Positions 6,931 through 14,382 of a stretch of 21,834 nucleotides of DNA are shown one piece after another. The stretch comes from Bacteroides intestinalis. Lineage in GTDB: Bacteria > Bacteroidota > Bacteroidia > Bacteroidales > Bacteroidaceae. Both the position numbers and the translations under genes were made by a program. Under the pieces are notes generated by a model that did no database searches, had not been told where the DNA came from, and saw only the letters and a program-made list of their open reading frames with translations. The DNA lies in NCBI RefSeq assembly GCF_003464595.1, contig NZ_QRZF01000036.1, positions 1-21,834 of the forward strand. Reading direction: 5' to 3'. How positions within the stretch are numbered: position 1 is the stretch's first letter; each line of letters opens with the position of its first letter.

Positions 6931-8156
6931 ACTCAACCCTCGGTCTAAGGTGTAGATCGTTAGGTTATCAGTACAGCGAAATCATCCGTTCTCTCATGAG
7001 TATCTACTTCTGTGGTGGCTCATGTATTGAGGATGTCACTACTCATTTGATGAACCATCTCTCGCTTCATCCGACACTTCATACTTGTAGTTCTGATACT
7101 ATCCTCAGAGCGATAAAGGAACTGACGCAAGAAAACATCTCATACACATCAGATACGGGTAAGAACTACGATTTCAACACGGCTGACACTCTCAATACTT
7201 TACTGCTCAATTGTATGTTTGCATCTGACCAACTGAAAGAGGGTGAGAAGTATGATGCAAAGCCTACATACAAGAAGTTCTCTGGTTATCGCCCTGGCGT
7301 GGCGGTTATTGGTGACTTGATTGTTGGCATTGAGAATAGCGATGGTAACACAAAAGTTCCATTTCATGGCACGTTTTCTCGCCATGGCAGAGCTTAAGTA
7401 AACTTAGCTCTGCTCATCTGGCTTAACGAAAACCTTCGTTTTCATCAGAAGGACACGCTGAAGAGGTTCTTTGAGAGATTTGAACAGAACAGGCTCACTA
7501 TCAATCGTTTCAGAGCTGATTGCGGATCATGTTCCGAGGAAATCGTGGAGGAAATAGAGAAACACTGCAAGTCCTTCTATATCCGCACTAACCGCTGCAG
7601 TTCGCTCTACAATGACATATTTGCTCTCAGAGGCTGGAAGACTGAGGAAATCAATGGCATTGAGTTTGAATTGAACTCTATCCTTGTTGAGAAGTGGAAG
7701 GGTAAAGCATACCGACTTGTGATTCAAAGACAGAAACGGATGGATGGTGTGCAGGATCTTTGGGAAGGAGAATACACATACCGTTGTATCCTGACTAACG
7801 ACTATGAATCTTCCGTAAGAGAAATTGTCGAGTTCTATAACCTTCGTGGAGGAAAGGAACGTATCTTTGATGATATGAACAATGGTTTCGGGTGGGACAG
7901 ATTGCCCAAATCCTTCATGGCCGAGAACACTGTGTTCCTTCTTCTTACAGCACTTATCCGTAACTTCTACAAGGCCATTATCCAAAGACTTGACGTAAAG
8001 AGGTTCGGACTCAATGCAACAAGTCGCATAAAAGCGTTTGTCTTCAGGTTTATCTCTGTACCAGCCAAGTGGATCAGGACATCAAGGCGGTATGTGCTGA
8101 ATATCTATACCTGTAACAATGCTTACGCAGATATTTTTCAGACTGATTTTGGATAA
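6915..8156 (+). pseudogene. IS1380-family transposase, decayed
   Basis: The two open parts (6915-7397 and about 7446-8156) match the Bacteroides IS1380-family DDE transposase. Recognisable stretches are STLGLRCRSLGYQYSEIIRS, FRADCGSCSEEIVEEIEKHC, RLVIQRQKRMDGVQDLWEGE and IIQRLDVKRFGLNATSRIK. Three defects are visible. The N-terminus and left IS end are missing at the hipA junction. An in-frame gap after LKEGEKYD removes about 15-17 residues normally present before DAKPTYKK, a segment that in the family carries the first catalytic Asp. A 78-bp insertion (7368-7445) introduces a TAA after HGRA. The second Asp (ADCG) remains. The enzyme is therefore almost certainly inactive. Confidence 0.85.
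7368..7445. mobile_element. 78-bp palindromic insertion with 6-bp direct repeats (MITE-like)
   Basis: The transposase frame is interrupted by 78 bases flanked by TTTCAT (7362-7367 and 7440-7445). The centre forms a hairpin GCAGAGC-T-TAAGT (7387-7399) / ACTTAGCTCTGC (7402-7413) with one bulged T and an AA loop. Outer arms also partly match (GTTTTCTCGCC against GGC..AACGAAAAC). A tiny non-autonomous element with a 6-bp target duplication would explain this; another explanation is a local rearrangement. Confidence 0.5.
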
Positions 8157-8157
8157 C

Positions 8158-8247
8158 GCCTACAACTTATGGGTATGATACTGCGTATTGTCTCAAGTCG
8201 CATTGTGGGGTAAGGGGATGTTGTAGGCAGAAGTGGGTGTTTCTGCC
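8158..8247. repeat. IS right end and inverted repeats upstream of mob genes
   Basis: GCCTACAAC (8158-8166) pairs with GTTGTAGGC (8220-8228). IS1380-family ends start CCT, so the right end may be the complement of 8227 inward (CCTACAACATCCCC). Directly after it, GGCAGAA (8226-8232) and TTCTGCC (8241-8247) form a 7-bp stem 24 bases before mobB. This second hairpin could belong to the transfer origin; the nick site itself was not recognised. Confidence 0.45.
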
Positions 8248-8270
8248 TCAATTTATCTGATAATTCAGTA

Positions 8271-8663
8271 ATGAGAGGACGTGTACACGCAAGAAGGACG
8301 TTGAAGGGCTTAGTTGCGGATTTGAGGCAGGTAAGAAAATACAAAGAATTAACAGCAACCGAGAAACTGAAATACCGTATCGCAGTGAAAATGACGGCAG
8401 CCGACTACTTCCGCCTGCTGACACGATCGCATGAGGCGGGCGTATCACCAAGCGAGTACATGAGGGAATGTTTCCGTAACGGTCATGTGAAAGAACGGCT
8501 GTCGGAGGAACATGCCGGATACATCCGCCAACTCTGCGGCATGGCTAACAATCTCAACCAGCTTGCGCGTAAGGCAAACGCCGGAGGCTTCCACGATGAA
8601 CGGTGGGACTGCAAGGTGGCAGTGGCAAGGATTCATGAACTTATAACCAAGATAGGGATATGA
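8271..8663 (+). CDS. mobB: MobC/MobB-like relaxosome accessory protein (130 aa)
   Basis: Small DNA-binding accessory protein thought to help the relaxase load at the transfer origin. The core EKLKYRIAVKMTAADYFRLLTRSHEAGVSPSEYMRE has the ribbon-helix-helix style start of plasmid mobilization (MobC-type) proteins. It is followed by ...CGMANNLNQLARKANAGGF, the hallmark 'NNLNQLA..AN' motif of the family, and a C-terminal helix. It overlaps the relaxase gene by four bases (ATGA at 8660-8663), so the two are translationally coupled. The start at 8271 lies only 44 bases from the presumed IS end, so the first ~25 residues (RGRVHARRTLKGL...) may have been reshaped by the insertion. An internal start is possible but no good ATG precedes the core except at 8391. 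Confidence 0.85.
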   Translation: MRGRVHARRTLKGLVADLRQVRKYKELTATEKLKYRIAVKMTAADYFRLLTRSHEAGVSPSEYMRECFRNGHVKERLSEEHAGYIRQLCGMANNLNQLARKANAGGFHDERWDCKVAVARIHELITKIGI

Positions 8664-9607
8664 TGGCGAAAATCGTAAAAGGAAGCGACTTCAAGGGTGC
8701 GGTGGATTACATCATCGACAAGAAGAAGGATACGCAGATAGTAGCAAGCGAAGGCTTGTTTATGGAAAATCTGGAAACTATCGCCATGAGTTTCAATGCC
8801 CAGTCACGGATGAACGATAAGGTGACAAAACCTGTCGGACATATCGCGTTGAGTTTTTCCAAAGAGGATGAGTTACGGCTGACGAACCGTATCATGGCAG
8901 GCATCGCGCTTGAATATATGGAACGGATGGGAATCAAGAATACGCAGTTCTTCATCGCCCAGCATTTCGACAAGGAGCATCCGCACGTGCATATTGCTTT
9001 CAACCGCATAGACAACAACGGCAATACCATATCGGACAGGCACGAGCGTCTGCGCAGTACCCGCATCTGCAAGGAATTGACCTTGAAATACGGCTTGCAT
9101 ATGGCTGGCGGAAAGGACAATGTCAAACGCAACCGCCTGAAAGAGCCAGACAGGACGAAATATGCGCTTTACGACATCATCAAAATGGAAGTCGGCAGAT
9201 GCGGCAACTGGAACGTGCTTATCGCCAACCTGAAACGGCAGGGAGTGGAAGTACATTTCAAGCATAAGGGGCAGACCAGCGAGGTGCAGGGTGTTGTATT
9301 CTCCATGAATGGCTACCATTTCAACGGCTCCAAAGTGGACAGGCGTTTCAGTTATTCCAAGATTGACGCGGCTTTGCAGCACAACAGATGCAGGGAACGT
9401 ATGGGAATAACAGCCGGAATATATGAAACGGCTACACCAAGCGCACCGTCCGGCACGGCACAAAGCGAGTTGTTCAACGGCTCTTGGGGATTGCTAAAAA
9501 GCAGTGGCTCATCTTATAACACTGCTGATGCGGAAGCCAATCAGGAAATGGTGGATATACTTCGCAGAAGGAAGAAAGTTAAGCGCAAGAGAGGTGTTGG
9601 GTTCTAA
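8660..9607 (+). CDS. mobA: MobP-type relaxase (315 aa)
   Basis: Relaxase that nicks the transfer origin and stays covalently attached while leading the strand into a recipient, using a helper element's mating channel. The family's metal-binding triad is visible as HFDKEHPHVHIAFNRID (His107, His109, His111, with His102 upstream). Candidate nucleophile Tyr17 lies in AVDYIIDKKK near the N-terminus. After about residue 250 the protein becomes low-complexity and ends in a basic tail (RRRKKVKRKRG). The first ATG (8660) overlaps the mobB stop; the second ATG at 8663 would give MAKIVKG, the usual family start, and is equally likely. Length and motifs are normal, so the element should be mobilizable. 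No type IV secretion genes are in the window. Confidence 0.9.
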   Translation: MMAKIVKGSDFKGAVDYIIDKKKDTQIVASEGLFMENLETIAMSFNAQSRMNDKVTKPVGHIALSFSKEDELRLTNRIMAGIALEYMERMGIKNTQFFIAQHFDKEHPHVHIAFNRIDNNGNTISDRHERLRSTRICKELTLKYGLHMAGGKDNVKRNRLKEPDRTKYALYDIIKMEVGRCGNWNVLIANLKRQGVEVHFKHKGQTSEVQGVVFSMNGYHFNGSKVDRRFSYSKIDAALQHNRCRERMGITAGIYETATPSAPSGTAQSELFNGSWGLLKSSGSSYNTADAEANQEMVDILRRRKKVKRKRGVGF

Positions 9608-9628
9608 TATTCTGTACTAATCCAATTC

Positions 9629-10321
9629 TCACGACACTTGCGCTCTATATTCATTCGGAGTGTAACCTACCTCTTTCTTGAACAGTCGGGTAAAATGTTG
9701 CGGGTACTGAAAACCGAGATTATAGGCGATTTCATTAACGGTGTCGTCTGTAGATGCAAGTTCCGTCTTGGCTATTTCAATAGACTTGTCATGAATGAAA
9801 TGCAGGGCGGTTGAACCTGTTTCTTTTTTCAATAAATCACTGAAATAGTTGGGCGAGAGGCAGAGCTTGTCTGCACAATACTGTACAGTGGGCAAGCCTA
9901 TCCGTTTAGCAGCCCCATCATGGAAGTATTCGTCAAGCAACCGCTCAAATCTTGCGAGGATGTCTCGGTTTTGGTTGTCGCGTGTGATGAACTGACGGTC
10001 ATAGAAACGTGTGCAGTAATCAAGGAACGTCTTGATGCTGTCTGTGATGAGGTTCTTGCTGTGACGGTGTATCGGATGGTTCAATTCATATTGAATCTTG
10101 TGGAAGCAATCCATGATGATTTGCCGTTCTTCCACACTAAGGTGCAATGCCTCGTTTGTCTCGTAGGAAAAGAACGAATATTCACGCATTATCCGCCCGA
10201 GAGGTGTATTCCGCAGCAGGTCGGGATGGAACATAAGCAGGTAGCCATCTGGTTGGAACTGCATGCCGTCATCTTCCGCACCGAACACCTGTCCGGGCGC
10301 GATAAATATCAGTGTGCATAA
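9629..10321 (-). pseudogene. AraC-family regulator, N-terminus lost
   Basis: The C-terminal 100 residues form a normal AraC double helix-turn-helix: VQYCADKLCLSPNYFSDLLKK then VNEIAYNLGFQYPQHFTRLFKKEVGYTPNEYR. The frame is open upstream only to a TAA at 10322-10324 and contains ...TLIFIAPGQVFGAEDDG, the middle of the usual N-terminal effector domain. About 70-90 residues and the promoter are missing, and no good start codon remains apart from a GTG at 10286-10288. The break coincides with the broken 5' end of the aldo/keto reductase fragment at 10312. AraC regulators of this type often sit divergent to such reductases, so one deletion probably removed both 5' ends. It converges with mobA (22 bases apart). 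Confidence 0.75.
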
Positions 10322-10500
10322 TTATTCCTAAGTCTGTGAAACCGGAACGCATGAAGCAGAATCTCGACATATTAGACTTCACCCTGTCGGCCGACGACAT
10401 GGCACGGATAAAGACGCTGGATACCGACAAGCCTTTCTTACTCGGCTCGCACGAAGATCCAGAAATCGTAAAATGGTTCATGCAGTACAAAAACGCCTGA
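10312..10500 (+). pseudogene. Aldo/keto reductase, C-terminal remnant
   Basis: Sixty codons read IIPKSVKPERMKQNLDILDF, then TLSADDMARIKTLDTDKPF. This is the standard C-terminus of NADPH-dependent aldo/keto reductases: the 'IPKSv.peR..eN..i.dF.Ls..dm..I..ld' cofactor-binding segment. The catalytic Asp/Tyr/Lys/His region and the rest of the barrel, about 220 residues, are absent. The 5' end stops exactly where the leftward araC remnant begins. The stop at 10498-10500 looks original. A GTG at 10312 could start translation, but a functional enzyme is impossible. Confidence 0.8.
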
Positions 10501-10547
10501 ACATCAACAACCATATTTCGATAGCCGCTATCGACTATATTAAGAAG

Positions 10548-11447
10548 TTATTCGTATATGCCTTTATTGTAATCCGTCATGTACTGAGTAAATGTTTTGC
10601 CTGTTTGCTGTTTGAAGAAGCGCATGAGATGGCTCGGATCAGAGAAATTGAAATCATCCGCCATTTCACTGACAGTGCGGTTGGAGAATAGCAATTCGTT
10701 CTTCAGTTCCTCAAGCAGACGTTGTTTTATCAAATGGGTAGCTGATACTCCGAATTGGGCTTTTACTGAGTTATTGAGTGTGATGCGACTGACATGAAGC
10801 ATGTCTGCATATTCCTGCACCCGCTGGTGGGTGCGGATATTCTGTTCCAACAAGTCCTTGAACCGAAAAGCGAAATTGTTTTTAGCAATTTCAGCGGGCA
10901 AGCAATAGGCGGCAGCGTATGTACGATTGATAATCAGCAAAAGATAATATAGTAAGGAAACAATGATATTGTACGTATCGGACACTGGATTCATCAGCTC
11001 ATACTTAATCTTTCCGAGCAGCCGCATATATTCCTTCATTTCGTCATGTGTGGCATTGATGTAAGGCGGCGTATCTGTCTGGTAACAATACAAAAGGCGA
11101 AAAACGAAGAACTTGTCGGCGATAAAAGTACGCATGAAATCTTCGCGGAATATAAGGAACGTGTAATCCAACGCCGTCTCATCTACATGCCACTCTTGTT
11201 GCTGATGGGGTGAAAGCAGGAGAACCATGCCGTCGCGCAGTTCAATCTTGCGGAAGTTCAGTAGCAAATATCCGTTTGCCTTACGGAAAAAGTAGAAGCT
11301 GAAGAAGTCTGTCTTAAACCGCTTGTTTTCTGTCAGCACAAGTCCGATGTCCTTGTTTATGGCAGTATTGATGTAAAAATCCACGCCGCAGCGTGTCTTG
11401 TTGAACGGTACGCTGACCAGTCGATCAGGGTTGATTATCTCGTCCAT
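10548..11447 (-). CDS. AraC-family transcriptional regulator (299 aa)
   Basis: Full-length AraC-type activator/repressor. The N-terminal ~190 residues look like a cupin-style effector domain (IELRDGMVLLLSPHQQQEWHV, DYTFLIFREDFM). The C-terminal double helix-turn-helix is VQEYADMLHVSRITLNNSVKA and VSEMADDFNFSDPSHLMRFFKQQTGKTFTQY (about 205-290). The ATG at 11447 follows a -7 element TATCTTTG (11464-11471, minus strand), giving a very short leader. It is divergent from the MBL/radical SAM operon across 130 bases, the classical placement for a regulator controlling the neighbouring operon and itself. Its target is inferred from position only. In other genomes comparable radical SAM pairs are, to my recollection, accompanied by a MarR-type regulator, so an AraC here would be a variation. 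Confidence 0.9.
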   Translation of the reverse strand: MDEIINPDRLVSVPFNKTRCGVDFYINTAINKDIGLVLTENKRFKTDFFSFYFFRKANGYLLLNFRKIELRDGMVLLLSPHQQQEWHVDETALDYTFLIFREDFMRTFIADKFFVFRLLYCYQTDTPPYINATHDEMKEYMRLLGKIKYELMNPVSDTYNIIVSLLYYLLLIINRTYAAAYCLPAEIAKNNFAFRFKDLLEQNIRTHQRVQEYADMLHVSRITLNNSVKAQFGVSATHLIKQRLLEELKNELLFSNRTVSEMADDFNFSDPSHLMRFFKQQTGKTFTQYMTDYNKGIYE

Positions 11448-11577
11448 ATCCTTGTCGTTTTTGCAAAGATAATAATTTCATTTATCAAAATGGCATAATT
11501 ACCGTTTTTTCAGGCATAGATGTTTCGCCGGATTCTTCCGAACTTTGCACCCGTAATCAATAACAAGACATATAGTC
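11448..11577. promoter_or_regulatory. Divergent regulatory region, araC versus MBL/radical SAM operon
   Basis: Leftward -7 TATCTTTG at 11464-11471. A rightward weak -7-like element (GAACTTTG, about 11539-11547) lies roughly 30 bases before the ATG at 11578. An AT-rich stretch separates them. No obvious long palindrome was seen; AraC-type half sites would be short direct repeats and cannot be assigned by eye. Confidence 0.45.
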
Positions 11578-12354
11578 ATGAAAAAGACATCCACAGTACA
11601 ATTGGTGCGCAATGCCACCTTGAAAATCAGGTATGCGGGACACACCATGCTAATTGACCCCGTTTTAGCCGACAAAGGCACTTTGATATCGGCCCTCGGT
11701 GTGAATAAAACACCGAGGGTACACCTCACCATTCCTATTCAGGATATTATCGGAGGCGTGGACATGGTGCTCCTGACCCACAATCACATCGACCATTACG
11801 AGCCGAGTGTCCCCACACATTTGCCCAAAGAAATTCCTTTCTACGTTCAGCCCCAGGACGCGGACGCCATCAGAAACGACGGATTTACAAATGTGATACC
11901 CATCGAAGAAATAAAAACAATAGACGGCATATCCATTTACCGCACGACCGGACATCATGGTTTCGGGCAGATCGGGCAGATGATGGGACCTGTATCAGGT
12001 TATGTGCTAAAAGCCGAGGGCTTCCCGACCGTTTATATAATGGGTGACTGCCGATGGGAAGCATGTATCCGAGACACCGTGGAACGGTTCAATCCTGACT
12101 ATATCGTGGTAAACTCCGGAGGTGCAATCTTTCCCGAATTTTCCAAAACGGACGGTCCTATCATCCCCGACGAGAACGAAGTGATGCAGATACTTGACGA
12201 ATTGCCTTCGCATATCAAGCTGATAGCCGTACACATGGATGCCATCGACCATTGCCAGACCACCCGTGCAATTCTGCGCAATGAGGCAACGCATCACGAA
12301 GCCGACATGAGCCGGCTGATTATCCCGGAGGACGGAGAAACAGTTGTGTTATGA
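11578..12354 (+). CDS. MBL-fold metallo-hydrolase, UlaG-like (258 aa)
   Basis: Zinc-dependent beta-lactamase-fold hydrolase. The signature THNHIDHYEP gives His68, His70, Asp72 and His73 of the HxHxDH site. TTGHHGFG (about residue 130), MGDCRWE and the late AVHMDAIDHC supply the further histidine/aspartate ligands. The N-terminal LVRNATLKIRYAGHTMLIDP is the usual start of the UlaG/L-ascorbate-6-phosphate-lactonase-like branch, which acts on small molecules rather than antibiotics. First gene of a three-gene operon: its TGA overlaps the ATG of the next gene (ATGA at 12351-12354). The substrate is unknown, perhaps a product or waste of the radical SAM partners (inference). A perfect 10-bp inverted repeat lies inside the gene at 11693-11719. 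Confidence 0.85.
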   Translation: MKKTSTVQLVRNATLKIRYAGHTMLIDPVLADKGTLISALGVNKTPRVHLTIPIQDIIGGVDMVLLTHNHIDHYEPSVPTHLPKEIPFYVQPQDADAIRNDGFTNVIPIEEIKTIDGISIYRTTGHHGFGQIGQMMGPVSGYVLKAEGFPTVYIMGDCRWEACIRDTVERFNPDYIVVNSGGAIFPEFSKTDGPIIPDENEVMQILDELPSHIKLIAVHMDAIDHCQTTRAILRNEATHHEADMSRLIIPEDGETVVL

Positions 12355-13019
12355 GTGTCTGCATTAAATCCCTGATAAAAAACATGAACATAGTGGTAGG
12401 GTGCACTATAGGATGCCCTTACTGCTATGCCCGTAACAACTGCCGCCGTTTCCACATTACCGACGACTTTTCCGTGCCTGAATACATGGAACGAAAACTG
12501 CGCATCATCGATACGTCCCGTCCTCATGTGTGGCTCATGACAGGAATGAGCGATTTCTCCGATTGGAAGCCTGAATGGAACGCAGAAATTTTCGAGCGGA
12601 TCAGCAGCAATCCCCAGCACGCCTATATCTTTCTGACGAAGCGCCCTGACAAAATCAGTTTCTCCTCTGACGACGAGAACGTATGGATGGGCGTGACCGT
12701 CACGCGCAGTTCCGAGAAAAGGAGGATTGATGATTTGAAAAAGAATATCAAAGCACGACACTACCATGTCACGTTTGAACCTCTCTTCGATGATATCGGC
12801 GAGATTGATTTCGAGGGAATTGACTGGATTGTCATAGGCACAGAGACCGGAAACCGAAAAGGAAAGTCATATTCGCGCCCCGAATGGGTGCTTAGCATTG
12901 CAGAACAGGCAAAGGCTCATGGCATACCGGTGTTCATGAAAGAGGATTTGCTGCCGATTATGGGCGACGAAAGAATGATTCAGGAATTGCCGGAACAATT
13001 TACCAGACGAATACAATGA
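12351..13019 (+). CDS. Radical SAM protein, DUF5131/Gp37-like ('mobile pair' partner 1, 222 aa)
   Basis: Contains CTIGCPYCYARNNC with Cys18, Cys22 and Cys25 in the CX3CX2C arrangement that holds the [4Fe-4S] cluster of radical SAM enzymes. It also has the DUF5131-like signature blocks VWLMTGMSDFSDW, AYIFLTKRPDKI, VWMGVTVTRSSEK, HVTFEPLFDDIGEIDF and WIVIGTETGNRKGK. At 222 residues it is compact, like the partner annotated as 'radical SAM mobile pair protein A' in public genomes, to the best of my recollection. The chemistry is not known. The start at 12351 is chosen because it overlaps the MBL stop (ATGA); a second ATG eleven codons later would still keep the cluster motif. It overlaps the following gene in the same way (13016-13019), so the trio is translationally coupled. 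Confidence 0.85.
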   Translation: MSVCIKSLIKNMNIVVGCTIGCPYCYARNNCRRFHITDDFSVPEYMERKLRIIDTSRPHVWLMTGMSDFSDWKPEWNAEIFERISSNPQHAYIFLTKRPDKISFSSDDENVWMGVTVTRSSEKRRIDDLKKNIKARHYHVTFEPLFDDIGEIDFEGIDWIVIGTETGNRKGKSYSRPEWVLSIAEQAKAHGIPVFMKEDLLPIMGDERMIQELPEQFTRRIQ

Positions 13020-13891
13020 ATATGGATACAATAAAGGAAATAGATGTAAAGAGTGTAATGACCAAATCCTCTCTGCCGGTGGGAGGATATTCGGTCAACC
13101 CTTATGTAGGGTGTCCCCACGCCTGCAGGTATTGCTACGCATCGTTCATGAAACGGTTCACCGGGCACACCGAGCCGTGGGGTACGTTTTTAGATGTAAA
13201 AAACTGGAAGCCGATAACGAATCCTCATAAATACGACGGTGAACGTGTTGTAATAGGGTCTGTGACGGACGGTTACAATCCGTATGAAGAAGAATTCCAC
13301 CGTACCCGAAGGCTGCTCGAAGAGCTGCGAGGAAGCGATGCCGAGATTATGATATGCACAAAGTCCGATCTTGTCCTTCGCGATCTCGACCTGTTGAAGA
13401 GTTTTCCCAAAGTGACTGTGTCATGGTCTGTCAATACGCTCGACGAGCAGTTCTGCGCAGATATGGACAACGCCGTAAGCATTGAACGCCGTCTGAAAGC
13501 GATGCGTCAGACATACGAGGCAGGTATCCGCACCGTATGCTTCGTCTCGCCCATATTCCCCAGAATAACAGACGTAAAGGCAATAATAGAGGAGGTAAAA
13601 GATTATGCTGATTTAATCTGGCTTGAAAACCTGAATTTACGCGGGCAGTTCAAAGGCGGGATAATGACGTATATCCGTGAGAAGTATCCTGACCTCATAC
13701 CGCTTTACGAGGAAATTTACAATAAAAAAAGGCTTGAATACTGGCAGGCATTGGAGCAGGACATTTCAAATTACGCCAAGGAGCAGGGCTTCCCGTATCG
13801 TATAAACGATCTGCCATACGGACGCTCGGAAAAAGGCAAACCTGTCATCGTAAACTACTTCTACCACGAAAAAATACGATTGACAAAATGA
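13016..13891 (+). CDS. Radical SAM protein, SPL-like ('mobile pair' partner 2, 291 aa)
   Basis: Radical SAM enzyme of the spore-photoproduct-lyase-like branch. NPYVGCPHACRYCYASF carries the cluster cysteines Cys33, Cys37 and Cys40. Downstream are VVIGSVTDGYNPYEEEF, EIMICTKSDLVLRD, VTVSWSVNTLDEQF and IRTVCFVSPIFPRITD, the barrel strands typical of this group. The C-terminus ends ...PVIVNYFYHEKIRLTK. It matches what is annotated as 'radical SAM mobile pair protein B', always found next to partner A on mobile elements (from memory). A real DNA-lesion repair or a tRNA/DNA modification activity is only a guess from SPL relatives. The start at 13016 overlaps the previous stop; an ATG at 13022 is an alternative. 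The gene ends 15 bases before the rteA fragment. Confidence 0.85.
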   Translation: MNMDTIKEIDVKSVMTKSSLPVGGYSVNPYVGCPHACRYCYASFMKRFTGHTEPWGTFLDVKNWKPITNPHKYDGERVVIGSVTDGYNPYEEEFHRTRRLLEELRGSDAEIMICTKSDLVLRDLDLLKSFPKVTVSWSVNTLDEQFCADMDNAVSIERRLKAMRQTYEAGIRTVCFVSPIFPRITDVKAIIEEVKDYADLIWLENLNLRGQFKGGIMTYIREKYPDLIPLYEEIYNKKRLEYWQALEQDISNYAKEQGFPYRINDLPYGRSEKGKPVIVNYFYHEKIRLTK

Positions 13892-14382
13892 GGCTATGCC
13901 GGACTGATGCAGAAAAGTTGTAGCGCGGATAAAAGCACCATGTATGTGGATAATATCCGGCAATCTTCCGAGCGTATGCGGGAGATGCTCAACACGCTGC
14001 TGGATTTCTTCCGTCTGGACAACGGCAAGGAGCAACCCAACCTTTCCCCTTGCAGGATTTCCGCAATCACGCATATTCTTGAAACGGAGTTCATGCCCAT
14101 TGCCATGAACAAGGGGCTGACTTTGATAGTGGAGAGCCACACCGATGCGGTGGTTTTGACCGACAAGGAACGTATCCTGCAAATCGGCAACAACTTGTTG
14201 TCAAACGCCATCAAGTTCACGGATAACGGTAGTGTATCATTGGCAGCGGATTATGATAACGGTTTGCTGAAACTTATCGTTGAAGATACCGGTACGGGCA
14301 TGACCGAAGATGAGCAACAACGAGTATTCGGTGCATTTGAACGTCTTTCAAATGCCGCCGCAAAAGACGGCTTCGGATTAGG
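13892..14382 (+). pseudogene. rteA: rteA-type sensor histidine kinase, internal fragment
   Basis: The frame reads YVDNIRQSSERMREMLNTLL, DFFRLDNGKEQPNLSPCRIS and later IGNNLLSNAIKFTDNG, DTGTGMTEDE and FGAFERLSNAAAKDGFGLG. These are the dimerization-helix end and the N, G1, F and G2 boxes of a histidine kinase, closely resembling RteA of CTnDOT-type conjugative transposons. The phosphorylated-His box (SHELRTPL type) and all sensor domains are missing on the left. On the right the sequence breaks off just after GFGLG (near 14382), and continues with unrelated residues to a stop at 14417-14419. In CTnDOT, RteA/RteB respond to tetracycline and switch on excision; this piece cannot signal. It marks past recombination with such an element. 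Confidence 0.8.

Noticed and set aside
7368..7445. Integron attC site
   Set aside because: GCTTAAC resembles one core site, but the matching GTTRRRY is not at the other end in the right orientation and no integrase is present.
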